This document shows, in pieces, positions 1 through 9,817 of a stretch of 64,000 nucleotides of DNA. Positions within the stretch are counted from its first letter, which is position 1. Each line of letters starts with the position of its first letter. The DNA is from Psychromonas aquimarina ATCC BAA-1526 (GTDB lineage Bacteria; Pseudomonadota; Gammaproteobacteria; Enterobacterales; Psychromonadaceae). The stretch is taken from contig NZ_AUAM01000010.1 in assembly GCF_000428725.1 (NCBI RefSeq), positions 62,001 through 126,000 on the forward strand, written 5' to 3'. The notes under the pieces were generated by a model that was not told the origin of the DNA, searched no databases, and saw only the letters and a list, made by a program, of their open reading frames with translations. Both the position numbers and the translations under genes were made by a program.

Positions 1-678
1 ATGAACCCTTTCTTAGGCTGGCGTGCAATCCGTATCTGTTTCGACCGTCCGGAAATCATGAACCCGCAGCTGCGTGCTTTATTACGTGCTTCTGCATTCG
101 GTAAAATCCGTATCATGTTCCCGATGATCATATCTGTTGAAGAAATTCGTCGACTTAAATCAATTCTTGCGGTACTAAAAGCAGAACTTACCGGTGAAGG
201 TCACGCTTTTGATGAAGCAATTGAAATCGGTGTAATGATCGAAACACCAGCAGCAGCTGCTATCGCTCATCACCTGATTAAAGAAGTTGAATTCTTCAGT
301 ATCGGTACCAACGATTTAACCCAATATACACTGGCTGTAGACCGTGGTAACGAGCTTATCTCTGACCTTTACAACCCGATGACGCCGTCTGTATTAAGCA
401 TCATCAAAACAGTCATCGATGCTTCTCATGCTGCTGGTAAATGGACTGGTATGTGTGGTGAGTTAGCCGGTGATGAACGTGCTACATTACTGCTTCTAGG
501 TATGGGTCTTGACGAGTTCTCTATGAGTGCTATCTCTATCCCTACTGTTAAGAAAATTATCCGTAATACGAATTTCTCTGATGTTAAAGCCCTTGCTGAT
601 GAAGCATTATCAATGGCAACGGCAGCTGAAATCGAAGCCCTGGTTAACGAATTTAATAAGACCAAAGGCATTAACTAA
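1..678 (+). CDS. ptsI: PTS enzyme I, C-terminal part (partial at window edge)
   Basis: Enzyme I of the phosphotransferase system takes phosphate from phosphoenolpyruvate and passes it to HPr in the cytoplasm. Only the last 225 residues are present; the frame is open at base 1, so the ATG there is internal. The PEP-binding TIM-barrel domain is clear: [10 protein letters not shown] at the start, IMFPMI, the ETPAAA segment, [10 protein letters not shown], and the GMCGELAGD motif that holds the catalytic cysteine. The sequence tracks the E. coli protein to its end. crr follows 81 bp downstream, the usual ptsHI-crr order, so one operon is likely. Identification is very secure; the missing part is the HPr-binding half. 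Confidence 0.97.
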   Translation: MNPFLGWRAIRICFDRPEIMNPQLRALLRASAFGKIRIMFPMIISVEEIRRLKSILAVLKAELTGEGHAFDEAIEIGVMIETPAAAAIAHHLIKEVEFFSIGTNDLTQYTLAVDRGNELISDLYNPMTPSVLSIIKTVIDASHAAGKWTGMCGELAGDERATLLLLGMGLDEFSMSAISIPTVKKIIRNTNFSDVKALADEALSMATAAEIEALVNEFNKTKGIN

Positions 679-759
679 TTATTTAAACGGGTTATAATGC
701 AGTAAAGCAGACGCCCGTTTGATATTATATATCTATCAATAACAATTTGGAGTTAACCT

Positions 760-1269
760 ATGGGTTTTTTCGATTCATTAAAAAAAGCAATTTCAGGCAC
801 TACAGAAACAGACGACACAATTGACATTATCGCACCACTTTCTGGTGAAATCGTAGCAATTGAAGATGTGCCGGATGTTGTATTCGCTGAAAAAATTGTT
901 GGTGACGGTATCGCAATTCGTCCAACCGGCAGCAAAATGGTTGCACCTTGTGACGGTGAGATTGGTAAAATCTTCGAAACTAACCATGCATTCTCTTTAG
1001 AGTCTGACACTGGTATTGAGCTTTTTGTTCACTTCGGTATTGATACTGTAGAACTTAAAGGTGAAGGTTTCACTCGTATCGCACAAGAAGGCCAGAAAGT
1101 GAAAATGGGTGATACAATCATCGAATTTGATCTTGAGTTCCTAAAAGAAAAAGCAAAATCAATCTTAACACCTGTTGTTATTTCAAACATGGATGAGATT
1201 AAAGAACTGCAGAAGATGTCTGGTACTGTTGCCGTAGCTTCTGATGCGGTACTTAAAATCGTTAAATAA
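760..1269 (+). CDS. crr: PTS glucose-specific enzyme IIA (EIIA-Glc)
   Basis: EIIA-Glc carries phosphate from HPr to the glucose permease and regulates adenylate cyclase and non-PTS permeases (inducer exclusion). It is 169 residues, the normal length. The two active-site histidines are visible: the one in [16 protein letters not shown] and the phosphorylated one in [13 protein letters not shown]. The start ATG is preceded by TTTGGAGTTAACCT, a good ribosome binding site. It lies directly after ptsI and ends at a strong terminator, so it closes the pts operon. Nothing unusual is seen. Confidence 0.97.
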   Translation: MGFFDSLKKAISGTTETDDTIDIIAPLSGEIVAIEDVPDVVFAEKIVGDGIAIRPTGSKMVAPCDGEIGKIFETNHAFSLESDTGIELFVHFGIDTVELKGEGFTRIAQEGQKVKMGDTIIEFDLEFLKEKAKSILTPVVISNMDEIKELQKMSGTVAVASDAVLKIVK

Positions 1270-1288
1270 GTAAGCTTATTTATACTTT

Positions 1289-1319
1289 AAAAAAGAGCCG
1301 CTTATGCGGCTCTTTTTGT
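1289..1319 (+). terminator. Rho-independent terminator after crr
   Basis: AAAAGAGCCGC and GCGGCTCTTTT form an 11-bp stem with a TTAT loop, followed by Ts. It lies 20 bp after the crr stop. Confidence 0.93.
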
Positions 1320-1387
1320 TTCTGCTAAGCACTGCTGTTTTTCTTTTTATTACTTGCTACAATCATTTCATTTTCAGCGGGTAAATC

Positions 1388-1738
1388 ATGACAACAACTC
1401 TGTACGGCATCCCTAACTGTGATACGGTAAAAAAAGCGCAGAAATGGCTTTTACAAAATAACATCTCATATACCTTTCATGACTTTCGTAAAGACGGCTT
1501 AGATAAAACACTTATCGACTCATTCTTAGAAAACCTCTCCTGGTCAGATTTAGTCAATAAACGCAGTACCAGCTATCGACAACTCACTGATGCGCAGAAA
1601 AAATCACTAAGCGAAAGCACAGTAACGGATCTGTTTATTGAACTTCCGACTTTAATCAAGCGCCCTCTGCTTGTTCATAACAACCAGTATCAACTTGGTT
1701 TTAAGATTGAAACCTACCAGACTCTATTTTCATTATAA
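1388..1738 (+). CDS. yffB: ArsC/Spx-family thioredoxin-fold protein YffB
   Basis: This 116-residue protein belongs to the ArsC/Spx family. It starts MTTTLYGIPNCDTVKKA, with the single cysteine in the family's CxxS/T-like position, and has the later NKRSTSYR and LPTLIKRPLL stretches with the conserved Arg of the fold. The homologue beside dapE in E. coli (YffB) is proposed to be a glutathione-dependent thiol reductase; true arsenate reduction is not expected. The stop is 10 bp before dapE, so the two are co-transcribed, an arrangement conserved in gammaproteobacteria. Specific function remains unproved. Confidence 0.9.
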   Translation: MTTTLYGIPNCDTVKKAQKWLLQNNISYTFHDFRKDGLDKTLIDSFLENLSWSDLVNKRSTSYRQLTDAQKKSLSESTVTDLFIELPTLIKRPLLVHNNQYQLGFKIETYQTLFSL

Positions 1739-1747
1739 GGAAGTTCC

Positions 1748-2884
1748 ATGTCAGACAGCCCTGTTTTGGCTTTACTCAAAGACTTAGTAAGCCGTCGTTC
1801 AATTACGCCTGAAGATGCCGGCTGTCAGCCGTTATTAATTTCAAAACTTGAAAAGCTGGGCTTTGAATGTGAAGTAATGATATTTGAAGATACCACCAAC
1901 TTATGGGCGCGCCGCGGTACGGAAAAACCGTTATTCTGCTTTGCCGGTCATACTGACGTTGTTCCAACCGGCCCTGAAGACAAGTGGATATGTCCTCCTT
2001 TTGAACCGACTGTGATTGAAGGCCTGTTATATGGGCGAGGCACTGCCGACATGAAAAGCGGGATTGCGGCTTTTATGATCGCCCTGGAGCAGTTTATAGA
2101 AACACATCAGGATCATAACGGTTCAATTGCACTGTTAATCACCAGCGACGAAGAAGGTCCGTTTATCAATGGTACTACCCGTGTTGTCGATACCCTGGAA
2201 GCCCGCAATGAAAAAATTGATTATTGTATTGTCGGTGAGCCGTCAAGTACCGGCCGTGTTGGTGACGCTATTAAAAACGGCCGCAGAGGCTCGTTAACTG
2301 CGGATCTGGTAATCAAAGGGACACAGGGTCATGTCGCTTACCCGCACCTTGTCCATAACCCTATACACAGCTGCACCTGTGCACTGTCAGAGCTGGCGAA
2401 TACGCAATGGGATAACGGCAATCAATATTTTCCACCGACTAGTTTCCAGATCACCAATTTTAACTCCGGCACCGGCGCGAGTAATATCGTACCGGGAGAA
2501 GCAGTCATTCAATGCAACTTTAGATACTCCACCGAATTAACTGCCGGACAGATAACAACACAGGTTGAATCGATTCTGCATAAACATGATCTTAACTTTG
2601 ATGTTCAGTGGACTTACAACGGCTCCCCTTTTATCACCCAGCCCGGCTCGCTGACTGATGCGGTCGCTCAGGCGATTTTTGAAGTAAACGGTTTAACAAC
2701 CGAACTTTCTACCAGCGGCGGTACATCAGATGCACGCTTTATCGCTCCTACCGGTGCACAGGTGGTTGAAGTAGGCCCGAGCAATAAAACTATTCATAAA
2801 CTCAATGAATGTGTGAAAGTTGATGATTTAGAAGAGTTAGTGAAGATATATCAACTAACACTGGAAAAGTTATTAACGTGTTAG
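1748..2884 (+). CDS. dapE: Succinyl-diaminopimelate desuccinylase
   Basis: DapE hydrolyses N-succinyl-LL-diaminopimelate to LL-DAP and succinate in lysine and peptidoglycan synthesis. The 378-residue length is normal for this M20 dizinc peptidase. Metal and catalytic motifs are present: [37 protein letters not shown] and the C-terminal [12 protein letters not shown]. The start has AAGGAAGTTCC just upstream. Its end overlaps the next gene by 7 bp, indicating translational coupling with the M15 peptidase. Confidence 0.96.
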   Translation: MSDSPVLALLKDLVSRRSITPEDAGCQPLLISKLEKLGFECEVMIFEDTTNLWARRGTEKPLFCFAGHTDVVPTGPEDKWICPPFEPTVIEGLLYGRGTADMKSGIAAFMIALEQFIETHQDHNGSIALLITSDEEGPFINGTTRVVDTLEARNEKIDYCIVGEPSSTGRVGDAIKNGRRGSLTADLVIKGTQGHVAYPHLVHNPIHSCTCALSELANTQWDNGNQYFPPTSFQITNFNSGTGASNIVPGEAVIQCNFRYSTELTAGQITTQVESILHKHDLNFDVQWTYNGSPFITQPGSLTDAVAQAIFEVNGLTTELSTSGGTSDARFIAPTGAQVVEVGPSNKTIHKLNECVKVDDLEELVKIYQLTLEKLLTC

Positions 2885-3549
2885 CACAGCAGTTAACCGG
2901 TCAGGTGACCTCTCACCTGACTGAAACCGGTAACGGCATTTTAATCCATCGAGATGCTGCCGCTGATTTTTGTGCGCTGCAGCAGGCGGCAGGATTAGCC
3001 GGCTTTAACCTGCAGATTGCCAGCGGTTTTCGCAGTTTCGAACGACAGCAGGCAATCTGGAATAATAAATATTCAGCTAAGACAGCGGTTTTAGATCAAA
3101 ATGAACAGTTTTTAAATTTAGCGGCTTTATCAGAATTAGAAAAACTGCTGGCAATCCTGCACTGGTCTGCTTTACCAGGTGCAAGCCGACATCACTGGGG
3201 AACAGATTTCGATATCTACGATCCTGATTTATTACCTGCAGAGCAGAGCCTGCAGTTAACCGTCAGTGAGTATGAAAACAATGGATATTTCCATGAGTTA
3301 AACGCCTGGTTAAGTGAAAATATGCACTTATTCGGCTTTTACCGCCCTTATCAGAATTATCAGGGCGGGGTTGCGGCAGAGCCCTGGCACATAAGTTATT
3401 ACCCGATTGCAGAAAAAGCACTCAAACAATTAGATCTACACCTCATTGAAGACACAATTATCAATAATAATGTGCTCGGGAAATCGCTAATTTGCCAACA
3501 ACTACCTATGATATATAAACAATTCATATGTAATGTAAATCAATTGTAA
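2878..3549 (+). CDS. M15-family D-alanyl-D-alanine carboxypeptidase-like protein (VanY type)
   Basis: A 223-residue zinc peptidase of the M15B/VanY group, which trims the terminal D-Ala of peptidoglycan peptides. Zinc ligands are in [14 protein letters not shown] (SxHxxGxDxD type) and EPWHISYY; the SGFRSFERQ segment is also typical. It starts with GTG inside the end of dapE. No signal peptide is obvious, so it may act in the cytoplasm as an LD/DD-peptidase on recycled muropeptides, or be exported by an unseen route. The order yffB-dapE-M15 peptidase recurs in related bacteria. The family call is firm; exact substrate is inferred. Confidence 0.87.
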   Translation: MLAQQLTGQVTSHLTETGNGILIHRDAAADFCALQQAAGLAGFNLQIASGFRSFERQQAIWNNKYSAKTAVLDQNEQFLNLAALSELEKLLAILHWSALPGASRHHWGTDFDIYDPDLLPAEQSLQLTVSEYENNGYFHELNAWLSENMHLFGFYRPYQNYQGGVAAEPWHISYYPIAEKALKQLDLHLIEDTIINNNVLGKSLICQQLPMIYKQFICNVNQL

Positions 3550-3573
3550 TTAACAACATGACGGGAATACACA

Positions 3574-3951
3574 ATGTCAGAAAGACGTAAATTTTCACGA
3601 ATCACCTTTGCCGGAAACTGTTCGATAAGCGCAGAAGCTTCAGGTGAAACAGAAACCTGGTCTACCGAGATCTTAGATATATCTTTAAAAGGGGCATTAG
3701 TCCTCAGCCCGGGTGACTGGAAAAACAGAGAAAATGTGCCGGTGCAGTTAAATCTGCAGCTTGAAGGCTCAGACATAGTCTTAGAAATAGGCGGCGTGAC
3801 CTGCCACTATGAAGAAGGTTTATTAGGAATTAAATTCTTAACATTAAGTTTAGAAAGTATTTCCCATCTGAAACGCCTAGTGCAGTTAAACTTAGCAGAT
3901 GAAAACTTACTGCACAGAGAGATGTCGCAGTTGATTAATATTGATGACTAG
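3574..3951 (+). CDS. Single-domain PilZ protein (c-di-GMP receptor)
   Basis: A 125-residue protein made almost entirely of one PilZ domain. The two c-di-GMP-contacting motifs are present: an arginine-rich RRKFSR at residues 4-9 and DISLKG near residue 34, fitting RxxxR and (D/N)xSxxG. Such proteins bind cyclic di-GMP and alter motility or surface attachment by protein contact. It lies 24 bp after the peptidase gene and may share its transcript. A hairpin follows the stop. A much larger PilZ protein lies just downstream, so this is a small c-di-GMP effector pair. Confidence 0.9.
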   Translation: MSERRKFSRITFAGNCSISAEASGETETWSTEILDISLKGALVLSPGDWKNRENVPVQLNLQLEGSDIVLEIGGVTCHYEEGLLGIKFLTLSLESISHLKRLVQLNLADENLLHREMSQLINIDD

Positions 3952-4361
3952 CTCAGTTTCTCTTTAAAATTTTCTTCTGTCTGCATTTTAACTGATGAGC
4001 AGCGGGCTCATCAGTTAAAGACACTGCTTATCGCGGTCATACATAAATCCATATCTCAGAGGCTGATTAGACGCCTAAGTGTTACCTGTATATTTTTTAC
4101 TTTATAATACTTAATTAACTTAAGCAGATTGTTATTATCTTTGCTTTATATATGCATTTTACTCTTATCCATTGAAATCATTTACTATATTGTGCTTTAC
4201 TCAGGGTATTAATTATTATTAAACAGATCATGCCTTAAAAGTTAGATATCAGTATTACTGGTGCAGATCACCTACAAAAGGCTAAACAATTCTCAGCAAT
4301 TGCAGATAAAGTGATTAAAATTAATATAAAAAACAAGAACCGCGGATGAAAAAACTGATAT
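3952..4361. other. Intergenic region with a hairpin, no clear gene
   Basis: Stems TTAACTGATGAGC and GCTCATCAGTTAA at 3988-4018 form a 13-bp hairpin after the small PilZ gene. It lacks a long T-tract, so it is a weak terminator or an RNA-stabilising structure. The rest is AT-rich and should hold the promoter of the next gene. A frame of about 36 codons ending at the TGA near 4348 reads protein-like but has no start or ribosome binding site that I can support. Confidence 0.5.
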
Positions 4362-6719
4362 ATGGATTTTAAAGATTACCAGTCACAAATTAGAGAGCTT
4401 ATTCCTTTACGGAATGCACCCGATTTTAATGATCTACTCAATAAAATTCTATTTGGTGAAACTACCAGTGTTAAATTCCTGATCAAAATGGAACTCAACC
4501 GTTTGTCGCAGCCGTGTCAGCGAATTATTGATTTAAGGCATAAAGTAACTGAAGATTGTCAGCTCCACCAGCAGGACGGTCTCAAGCATTACCTGACCAA
4601 AGATACCATTAAAGTTTTACAGGAAACAATTGAGCTTTACGGCCTTTATACTGTCGGCGTATATGAATACGTGCACTATTACCTTCTCCAGCAGAAACAG
4701 AGACAAACCGAAAAACACTTTTCAGACAGTGAATTACCGGTAAAAGAGGAGCAGTGTGAATTCTTGCGCCTTTCTCAGAAAAGCAAGCGCAGTGCACCGC
4801 GTATGTTTTTTGTTTCTGATGTACAGCTCATTCTTGAAGACGGCACAATTTTAAACGCACAAACCTCAAATATCTCATCATCGGGTTTAAAGGTAAAACT
4901 GCACGAAGATATTCATATGCTTAACGACCAGTACATAGAGGTCATTTTTACCGGTCTGAAAAACGAATACAGCGAAGCACTGCTTGAGAATAAAATTAAT
5001 TATCAGTTAATCAAGCAGAAACATAACGATAACATCCACTATTTTTACTTAATGTATGCCGATGACAAAGATCTGTTCATCAATTTTATCCGTGAATTTA
5101 TCCGTATCAATCAGCATAAATATAAGATTGATGTTCACTATTATTATCAGCTTGCCAAAATCAGCGCCTTAAAACATTGTTACCTGGCACAGATGAATTC
5201 ATTACCGGTTTATCTTGACTGCAGCTCTTCCAGTCCTTTTATTTTTGCTTTGAAAAATAAATCCAATGAAAAAATAGTTAATGAATGGATTTGTGAAGGT
5301 AACAATCAGCTGCCGATACTGTTTAATGAACTGCGTCTGACTAAACAGCTGGCACGCATGCAGCAGTCAACCAGCACACTATACTGTTTCACCCACAGCA
5401 GCGGCGGTAAACAGTACTTTTTATCTGCAACTGAAGAGGAATTAATAGAAAAAAACTTAAAGAATTTATTTATTAGTTACGGGCAAGATAAAAGCAGCTG
5501 GCGGGTTTATCAGCTGACACTGCGCAAATACCAGTATCAGCAGAATCAGAACAATCATTACGATATAACCGAGCCTGTACCTGCAGAGTTTGAGCGTGCC
5601 ACCCATATAGCCACATTGGAACCGTTAACTAAGGTCTATCCGCAGCCGGTCAGCGGCACAACGGATAAGTATGATTTAAGTACCTTAAACCAGTTTGTTC
5701 ATATTCAGAATGAAGAAAATGAAGCGCGTATATTCACTCTGTTTTCAACCGAGAAGAGAAAAGAAGAACGTTACCTTTACGAAAGTCAGATAGTACTAAA
5801 TGATAAAGGCCAGAATTATCAGGGAAAAATTCTAGACTTGTCATTATCAGGTTTAAAAATTCAGCTGGATAAAATCGTTTCTCTGGCACCGGGAAGCAAA
5901 GTAAGCATCAATTTAAAGGAACTGCAGAGAATTTCTAAGAAGTTCGTATTAAATCAGCTGCATTATCAGGTGGTTTGCGGAGGGCCGAATAACAGCTGGC
6001 ATTTACAAGTTTGCGAAACAAACACTCTAAAAGTGACAAGCTCTTTTTTCGCGTTATTAATACAAAATAATGCCAAACACTTTGAGTGTTTACCATTAAC
6101 AGCACCTAAACAACCGGCAGCTAAGCGTTTAATTGAAATATCCGAGGAAGCATTAACTAACTGCATTTTCTTTATCGGTAAAGAAAGCGGACGCCCGAAA
6201 ATCAGATTTGCAGCGATAGACGTTCAGGATCATCCTCTGCATAAACTCTTTTCCATGTGCAGTGATAATCCGGCTGAATTGAATTACTACCCGCTGGCAA
6301 ATAACCTGCTTTACGAGCGCCTGATAGCGCAGCCTTTTAAAAATATAGAAAATGAACCACTGCTGAAAGAGGCGCTGATTTATGTGCGCGCCGTGCAGAA
6401 CCAAGATAAAGAGTGGCAGATACACAGTTTACTCGATAATGACTTTAAATCTGAGCAGGAAAAAAGAGACTTTATAATTAAGAGTGAACAGGAATCAATA
6501 TTTTATGCACTGCATTACCGGCTTAGCGCATTAGACAAACCCGATTTAGCAACGATTAAACCAGAAATTCGCGCCATATCCAGGTTCGCAATTCACTTAA
6601 CCAAAAAGCTTGAGGAAGAGTTAGCAGCGGTTAATGCCATGATCGAAATCTTTGACAGAAGCGAAGAGATATTAGACTCGCTTAATATAACCCGCTCTGC
6701 CAAAGGGAAGTCAACTTAA
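4362..6719 (+). CDS. Large double-PilZ protein, PlzC-like
   Basis: A 785-residue soluble protein with two PilZ domains. The first, near residues 140-240, has KRSAPR and NISSSG; the second, near residues 465-570, has KRKEERY and DLSLSG, so both carry RxxxR plus (D/N)xSxxG. The regions between and after them have no domain I recognise. It resembles Vibrio cholerae PlzC in size, in having paired domains and in lying next to serB (established for PlzC from memory). It probably senses c-di-GMP and modulates motility or biofilm. It converges with serB; both stops lie inside a shared hairpin. Confidence 0.85.
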   Translation: MDFKDYQSQIRELIPLRNAPDFNDLLNKILFGETTSVKFLIKMELNRLSQPCQRIIDLRHKVTEDCQLHQQDGLKHYLTKDTIKVLQETIELYGLYTVGVYEYVHYYLLQQKQRQTEKHFSDSELPVKEEQCEFLRLSQKSKRSAPRMFFVSDVQLILEDGTILNAQTSNISSSGLKVKLHEDIHMLNDQYIEVIFTGLKNEYSEALLENKINYQLIKQKHNDNIHYFYLMYADDKDLFINFIREFIRINQHKYKIDVHYYYQLAKISALKHCYLAQMNSLPVYLDCSSSSPFIFALKNKSNEKIVNEWICEGNNQLPILFNELRLTKQLARMQQSTSTLYCFTHSSGGKQYFLSATEEELIEKNLKNLFISYGQDKSSWRVYQLTLRKYQYQQNQNNHYDITEPVPAEFERATHIATLEPLTKVYPQPVSGTTDKYDLSTLNQFVHIQNEENEARIFTLFSTEKRKEERYLYESQIVLNDKGQNYQGKILDLSLSGLKIQLDKIVSLAPGSKVSINLKELQRISKKFVLNQLHYQVVCGGPNNSWHLQVCETNTLKVTSSFFALLIQNNAKHFECLPLTAPKQPAAKRLIEISEEALTNCIFFIGKESGRPKIRFAAIDVQDHPLHKLFSMCSDNPAELNYYPLANNLLYERLIAQPFKNIENEPLLKEALIYVRAVQNQDKEWQIHSLLDNDFKSEQEKRDFIIKSEQESIFYALHYRLSALDKPDLATIKPEIRAISRFAIHLTKKLEEELAAVNAMIEIFDRSEEILDSLNITRSAKGKST

Positions 6720-6738
6720 GCACTTTAAAAAGTGCTTA
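6716..6738. terminator. Shared bidirectional terminator, plzC-like/serB
   Basis: AAGCACTTT and AAAGTGCTT form the stem. The TAA of the PilZ gene and the stop of serB both sit within it, a very compact convergent junction. Confidence 0.75.
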
Positions 6739-7779
6739 AAACCAGCTAAGTGAACTTGATGCACTCAAAATGCACAAAGCCCCCTGCAGATCTAAATGAT
6801 TAAGCGAAACGGGGGCTTTCTCCTGCACAATAGGTTTAGCATGAATTGCAATGCCCACTGCCGAAGCGTCCATCATCACCAGATCATTTGCACCGTCGCC
6901 GATTGCAACCGTCTGTGAAAGCGGGATACCATAAAACTCTGCTAACTCGCCTAAGGTACGCGCTTTAACCTGTGCATTAACAATTTCTCCCACTACTTTA
7001 CCTGTTAAACGACTGTCAGATATTTCTAAAGTGTTGGCAACCGCCGCATCAAAACCATGGTCATCTTTTAAGCGGTCGGCAAAATAATTAAAGCCGCCGG
7101 AGGCAATAGCAACCTTCCAGCCGGCGGCTTTCAGTCCCGCGATTAAAGTTTGTAAGCCCGGCATCAAAGGCATATTATCTGCAACTTGCTTCAGTATCGA
7201 GACCGGCGCATTTTCTAATTTGCCGACACGGGTGCACAGGCTCTGATTGAAATCCAGTTTCCCCTGCATGGCCAGAGCAGTAACAGCAGAAACCTGCTCC
7301 CCGACACCGAACAGTTCCGCTATCTCATCAATGCATTCAATCTGAATGGTTGTTGAGTCCATATCCATCAGAACTAACCCCGGCTGACTCCAGTCAGGAA
7401 AACGATCCATCAAAGCAAAATCCAGCTGATTATGTTTCGCGAAAGCAGCAATAACTACTTTAAGAGAGTCAGGGTAAATATCTAAAGCAAAACGCATAAC
7501 AGTGACATTTTCAATCACTTCCGGTTTATGCAGACGAACACAGTCAGTCCCTTCTTTAGCCAGCAGCATCAAAAGGTTATTTAACTGCTCTGTGGTGAAT
7601 GAGCGGCCCATTACAATCAGTTCAGCCTGCTGATCAAAATCATAATCCGGCAGCTCAATTAATCTTTCATTCTGGTAAAATAAACTATCTAATTCGCTAA
7701 CTTGTTGTTTTAAATAATCTCTCCATTGAATTAATGATTGAGAATTTAAAGGAACTTGAAGTATTTCTTTGGTTTTCAC
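6736..7779 (-). CDS. serB: Phosphoserine phosphatase SerB
   Basis: SerB hydrolyses O-phosphoserine, the last step of serine synthesis. It is a HAD-family enzyme: the nucleophile motif DMDSTTIQIE is present, followed by IASGGF and the Mg-binding GDGANDLVMM. The regulatory N-terminal part precedes it. The longest frame opens at 7890 (384 aa), but the first 37 residues are unlike SerB. GTG at 7779 has AGGG eight bases upstream and gives 347 aa, nearer to the usual 320-330, so it is preferred. It is divergent from smp, as in E. coli, with the intervening bases left for promoters. Confidence 0.93.
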   Translation of the reverse strand: MKTKEILQVPLNSQSLIQWRDYLKQQVSELDSLFYQNERLIELPDYDFDQQAELIVMGRSFTTEQLNNLLMLLAKEGTDCVRLHKPEVIENVTVMRFALDIYPDSLKVVIAAFAKHNQLDFALMDRFPDWSQPGLVLMDMDSTTIQIECIDEIAELFGVGEQVSAVTALAMQGKLDFNQSLCTRVGKLENAPVSILKQVADNMPLMPGLQTLIAGLKAAGWKVAIASGGFNYFADRLKDDHGFDAAVANTLEISDSRLTGKVVGEIVNAQVKARTLGELAEFYGIPLSQTVAIGDGANDLVMMDASAVGIAIHAKPIVQEKAPVSLNHLDLQGALCILSASSSLSWF

Positions 7780-7928
7780 AGTACAATCCCTATGCTTATA
7801 GATACCCTGCCCACCTGCTGGTGAGTTTAATAAGACTTGGGTATTTGAATTAAATGAATCGCACACACGATAACTATTGCATTTTAGCATTGCAAGTTTT
7901 ACCGCGGCTTCTTAAGGAATAAGAACAA

Positions 7929-8546
7929 ATGAACAAGAAAATGTATTATATTCTGCGTACATGCCAAATTAACGGCCTAATTATTGTGTGCACTGTAATT
8001 CTTTACCAGATTACCATGCTTCAAAGCACATCAAATCAGATGCGTTATCAGCAGACCGAAAAATTTTCATATTCTTTAACCAATTTAGCAGCGGCTGAAG
8101 CAACTCGTTACCTTTCGCAGAATAAAATAAAAGATCTGCAGCTGCTTATTGATGATTTAAGTAACGACCCTATTGTCCGCGATGCAACTGTTTATGATAA
8201 TTTAGGGCAGATACTTTATCAGTCAACTGACTCATTACCCCTGCAGGTATTGTTAAAAATTACTGATTCAGACAGTGACGAAGCAAAAGGAGTTATTCCG
8301 TATATTGCAGAGCTATACAAAGAGGAAGAAAAGATCGGTTATATTCGAATAACCCTTGAGCAGGAGAAGATTTTAAGTTTAATTCATAATTATCAGGAAA
8401 AAGGGTTCTCAACCATGTGGCTGTTATTAACCCTGTCTTTTATAGCAGGTACAATTATCATGGCGCTCTTTTTCAGAAGAGCAGAAGCGGCCTATTACCG
8501 TTTAGCTACGCTGATTCCAAGGTTAATTAAAAGTAATAAGTTGTAA
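7929..8546 (+). CDS. smp: Smp/YtjB family inner-membrane protein
   Basis: A 205-residue membrane protein with two hydrophobic segments: residues 10-30 (INGLIIVCTVILYQITML) and about 160-180 (MWLLLTLSFIAGTIIMALF). A periplasmic domain lies between. This topology, the length and the position divergent from serB match the Smp/YtjB (AhpA) family, whose function is not settled. RBS AAGGAATAAGAACA precedes the ATG. It ends at a bidirectional terminator shared with sodB. Confidence 0.88.
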   Translation: MNKKMYYILRTCQINGLIIVCTVILYQITMLQSTSNQMRYQQTEKFSYSLTNLAAAEATRYLSQNKIKDLQLLIDDLSNDPIVRDATVYDNLGQILYQSTDSLPLQVLLKITDSDSDEAKGVIPYIAELYKEEEKIGYIRITLEQEKILSLIHNYQEKGFSTMWLLLTLSFIAGTIIMALFFRRAEAAYYRLATLIPRLIKSNKL

Positions 8547-8554
8547 TGATTCAA

Positions 8555-8590
8555 TAAAAAAACCTTAATGCCGCCATTAAGGTTTTTTTA
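8555..8590. terminator. Bidirectional terminator between smp and sodB
   Basis: AACCTTAATG and CATTAAGGTT pair around a CCGC loop, with A-run on one side and T-run on the other, so it serves both convergent genes. Confidence 0.92.
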
Positions 8591-8610
8591 AACAGCTGGA
8601 TAGAACTAAA

Positions 8611-9192
8611 TTAAGCAAAATTTTTATTTACAAAATCCCAGTTAACTAATGCCCAGAAACCGTTCAGGTAATTAGGACGAACATTACGATAATCGATGTA
8701 ATAGGCATGTTCCCATAAATCAACGGTTAACAGCACAGTTACTGTTTCGTCTGTTAAAGGCGTTGCCGCATTTGATGTATTAACAATATCTAGAGAGCCG
8801 TCCGCTTTTTTCACTAACCAGGTCCAGGAAGAACCAAAGTTATTGACTGCTTTATCATTCCAGGCAGCTTGAAACTCTGCAAAAGAGCCAAAATCTTTAG
8901 CAATCGCATCAGCAATTGCTCCCGTCGGCTCACCGCCGGCATTAGGTGCCAGACAGTTCCAGTAAAAGGTGTGATTCCAGATTTGTGCTGCATTATTAAA
9001 TAACGGCCCTTGCGTCGTTTTAATAATCTCTTCTAAAGATTTAGATGCCAGATCAGTCCCTTCAACAAGACCGTTTAATTTTTGAACATAAGTTGCGTGG
9101 TGCTTTCCGTGATGAAACTCAAGTGTTTCAGCTGAAATATGAGGTTCTAATGCATTTATAGCAAAAGGTAGTGCTGGTAATTCAAAAGCCAT
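8611..9192 (-). CDS. sodB: Superoxide dismutase (Fe)
   Basis: Fe-SOD converts superoxide to hydrogen peroxide and oxygen in the cytoplasm. The start at 9192 gives MAFELPALPFAINALEPHIS, matching SodB exactly in position, and 193 residues, the E. coli length; the frame extends five codons further but GAGGAT lies just before the chosen ATG. Metal ligands are visible: the His in HGKHHATYV, the second in WNHTFYW, and DLWEHAYYIDY near the end with Asp and His. The pair sodB-grxD is common in related bacteria. Confidence 0.97.
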   Translation of the reverse strand: MAFELPALPFAINALEPHISAETLEFHHGKHHATYVQKLNGLVEGTDLASKSLEEIIKTTQGPLFNNAAQIWNHTFYWNCLAPNAGGEPTGAIADAIAKDFGSFAEFQAAWNDKAVNNFGSSWTWLVKKADGSLDIVNTSNAATPLTDETVTVLLTVDLWEHAYYIDYRNVRPNYLNGFWALVNWDFVNKNFA

Positions 9193-9414
9193 GATTTTTA
9201 TCCTCAATAGAATGTAATTACTTCATAACTATAAAGTAATTTATAGTCATTTGTCTGTTTAATAAAGCATTTGTGTGATTTAATTCTCGACAAGAAATTG
9301 ATCTATGTCAATATTTATTTGTGGTATGCTGTTTTTATTAGCCCTAATATTTATAACGTTTTTTTAGTGATTAAATTTGGGTACAATCATTTAAAATACT
9401 AACTGGATTATACA

Positions 9415-9753
9415 ATGGAAACTTTAGACAAAATCAAAAGCCAAATCAGTGAAAATGCAATTTTACTATATATGAAAGGCTCACCAAAACTGCCTAGCTG
9501 TGGTTTTTCATCACAGGCGTCACAAGCATTAATGCAGTGCGGCCACCCTTTCGCGTATGTTGATATCTTACAAAATCCGGATATCCGAGCTGAATTACCG
9601 AAATACGCTGACTGGCCTACTTTCCCGCAGTTATGGGTTGACGGTGAATTAATCGGCGGCTGTGACATTATTTTAGAAATGTTCCAGCAGGGTGAACTAC
9701 AACCGATCGTTGCACAAGCGGCGGCAAAGGCAGAAACAGCGGCTGCAGAGTAA
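9415..9753 (+). CDS. grxD: Monothiol glutaredoxin GrxD
   Basis: A 112-residue monothiol glutaredoxin of the CGFS class: MKGSPKLPSCGFSSQ, then WPTFPQLWVDGELIGG with the cis-proline and glutathione-binding residues. These proteins carry [2Fe-2S] clusters with glutathione and BolA partners and deliver them to apoproteins. It is transcribed away from sodB, with room for promoters, and ends at a strong hairpin shared with rnt. Identification is secure. Confidence 0.96.
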   Translation: METLDKIKSQISENAILLYMKGSPKLPSCGFSSQASQALMQCGHPFAYVDILQNPDIRAELPKYADWPTFPQLWVDGELIGGCDIILEMFQQGELQPIVAQAAAKAETAAAE

Positions 9754-9760
9754 CTAACTT

Positions 9761-9804
9761 ATAAATGTAAAAAGGGATACTTAGGTATCCCTTTTTACAT
9801 TTAT
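9761..9804. terminator. Long bidirectional terminator grxD/rnt
   Basis: A perfect 20-bp inverted repeat with a TTAG loop; the stem includes GGGATAC and GTATCCC and carries A- and T-runs on its flanks, so it works in both directions. Confidence 0.93.
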
Positions 9805-9817
9805 AACCCAAAGACCT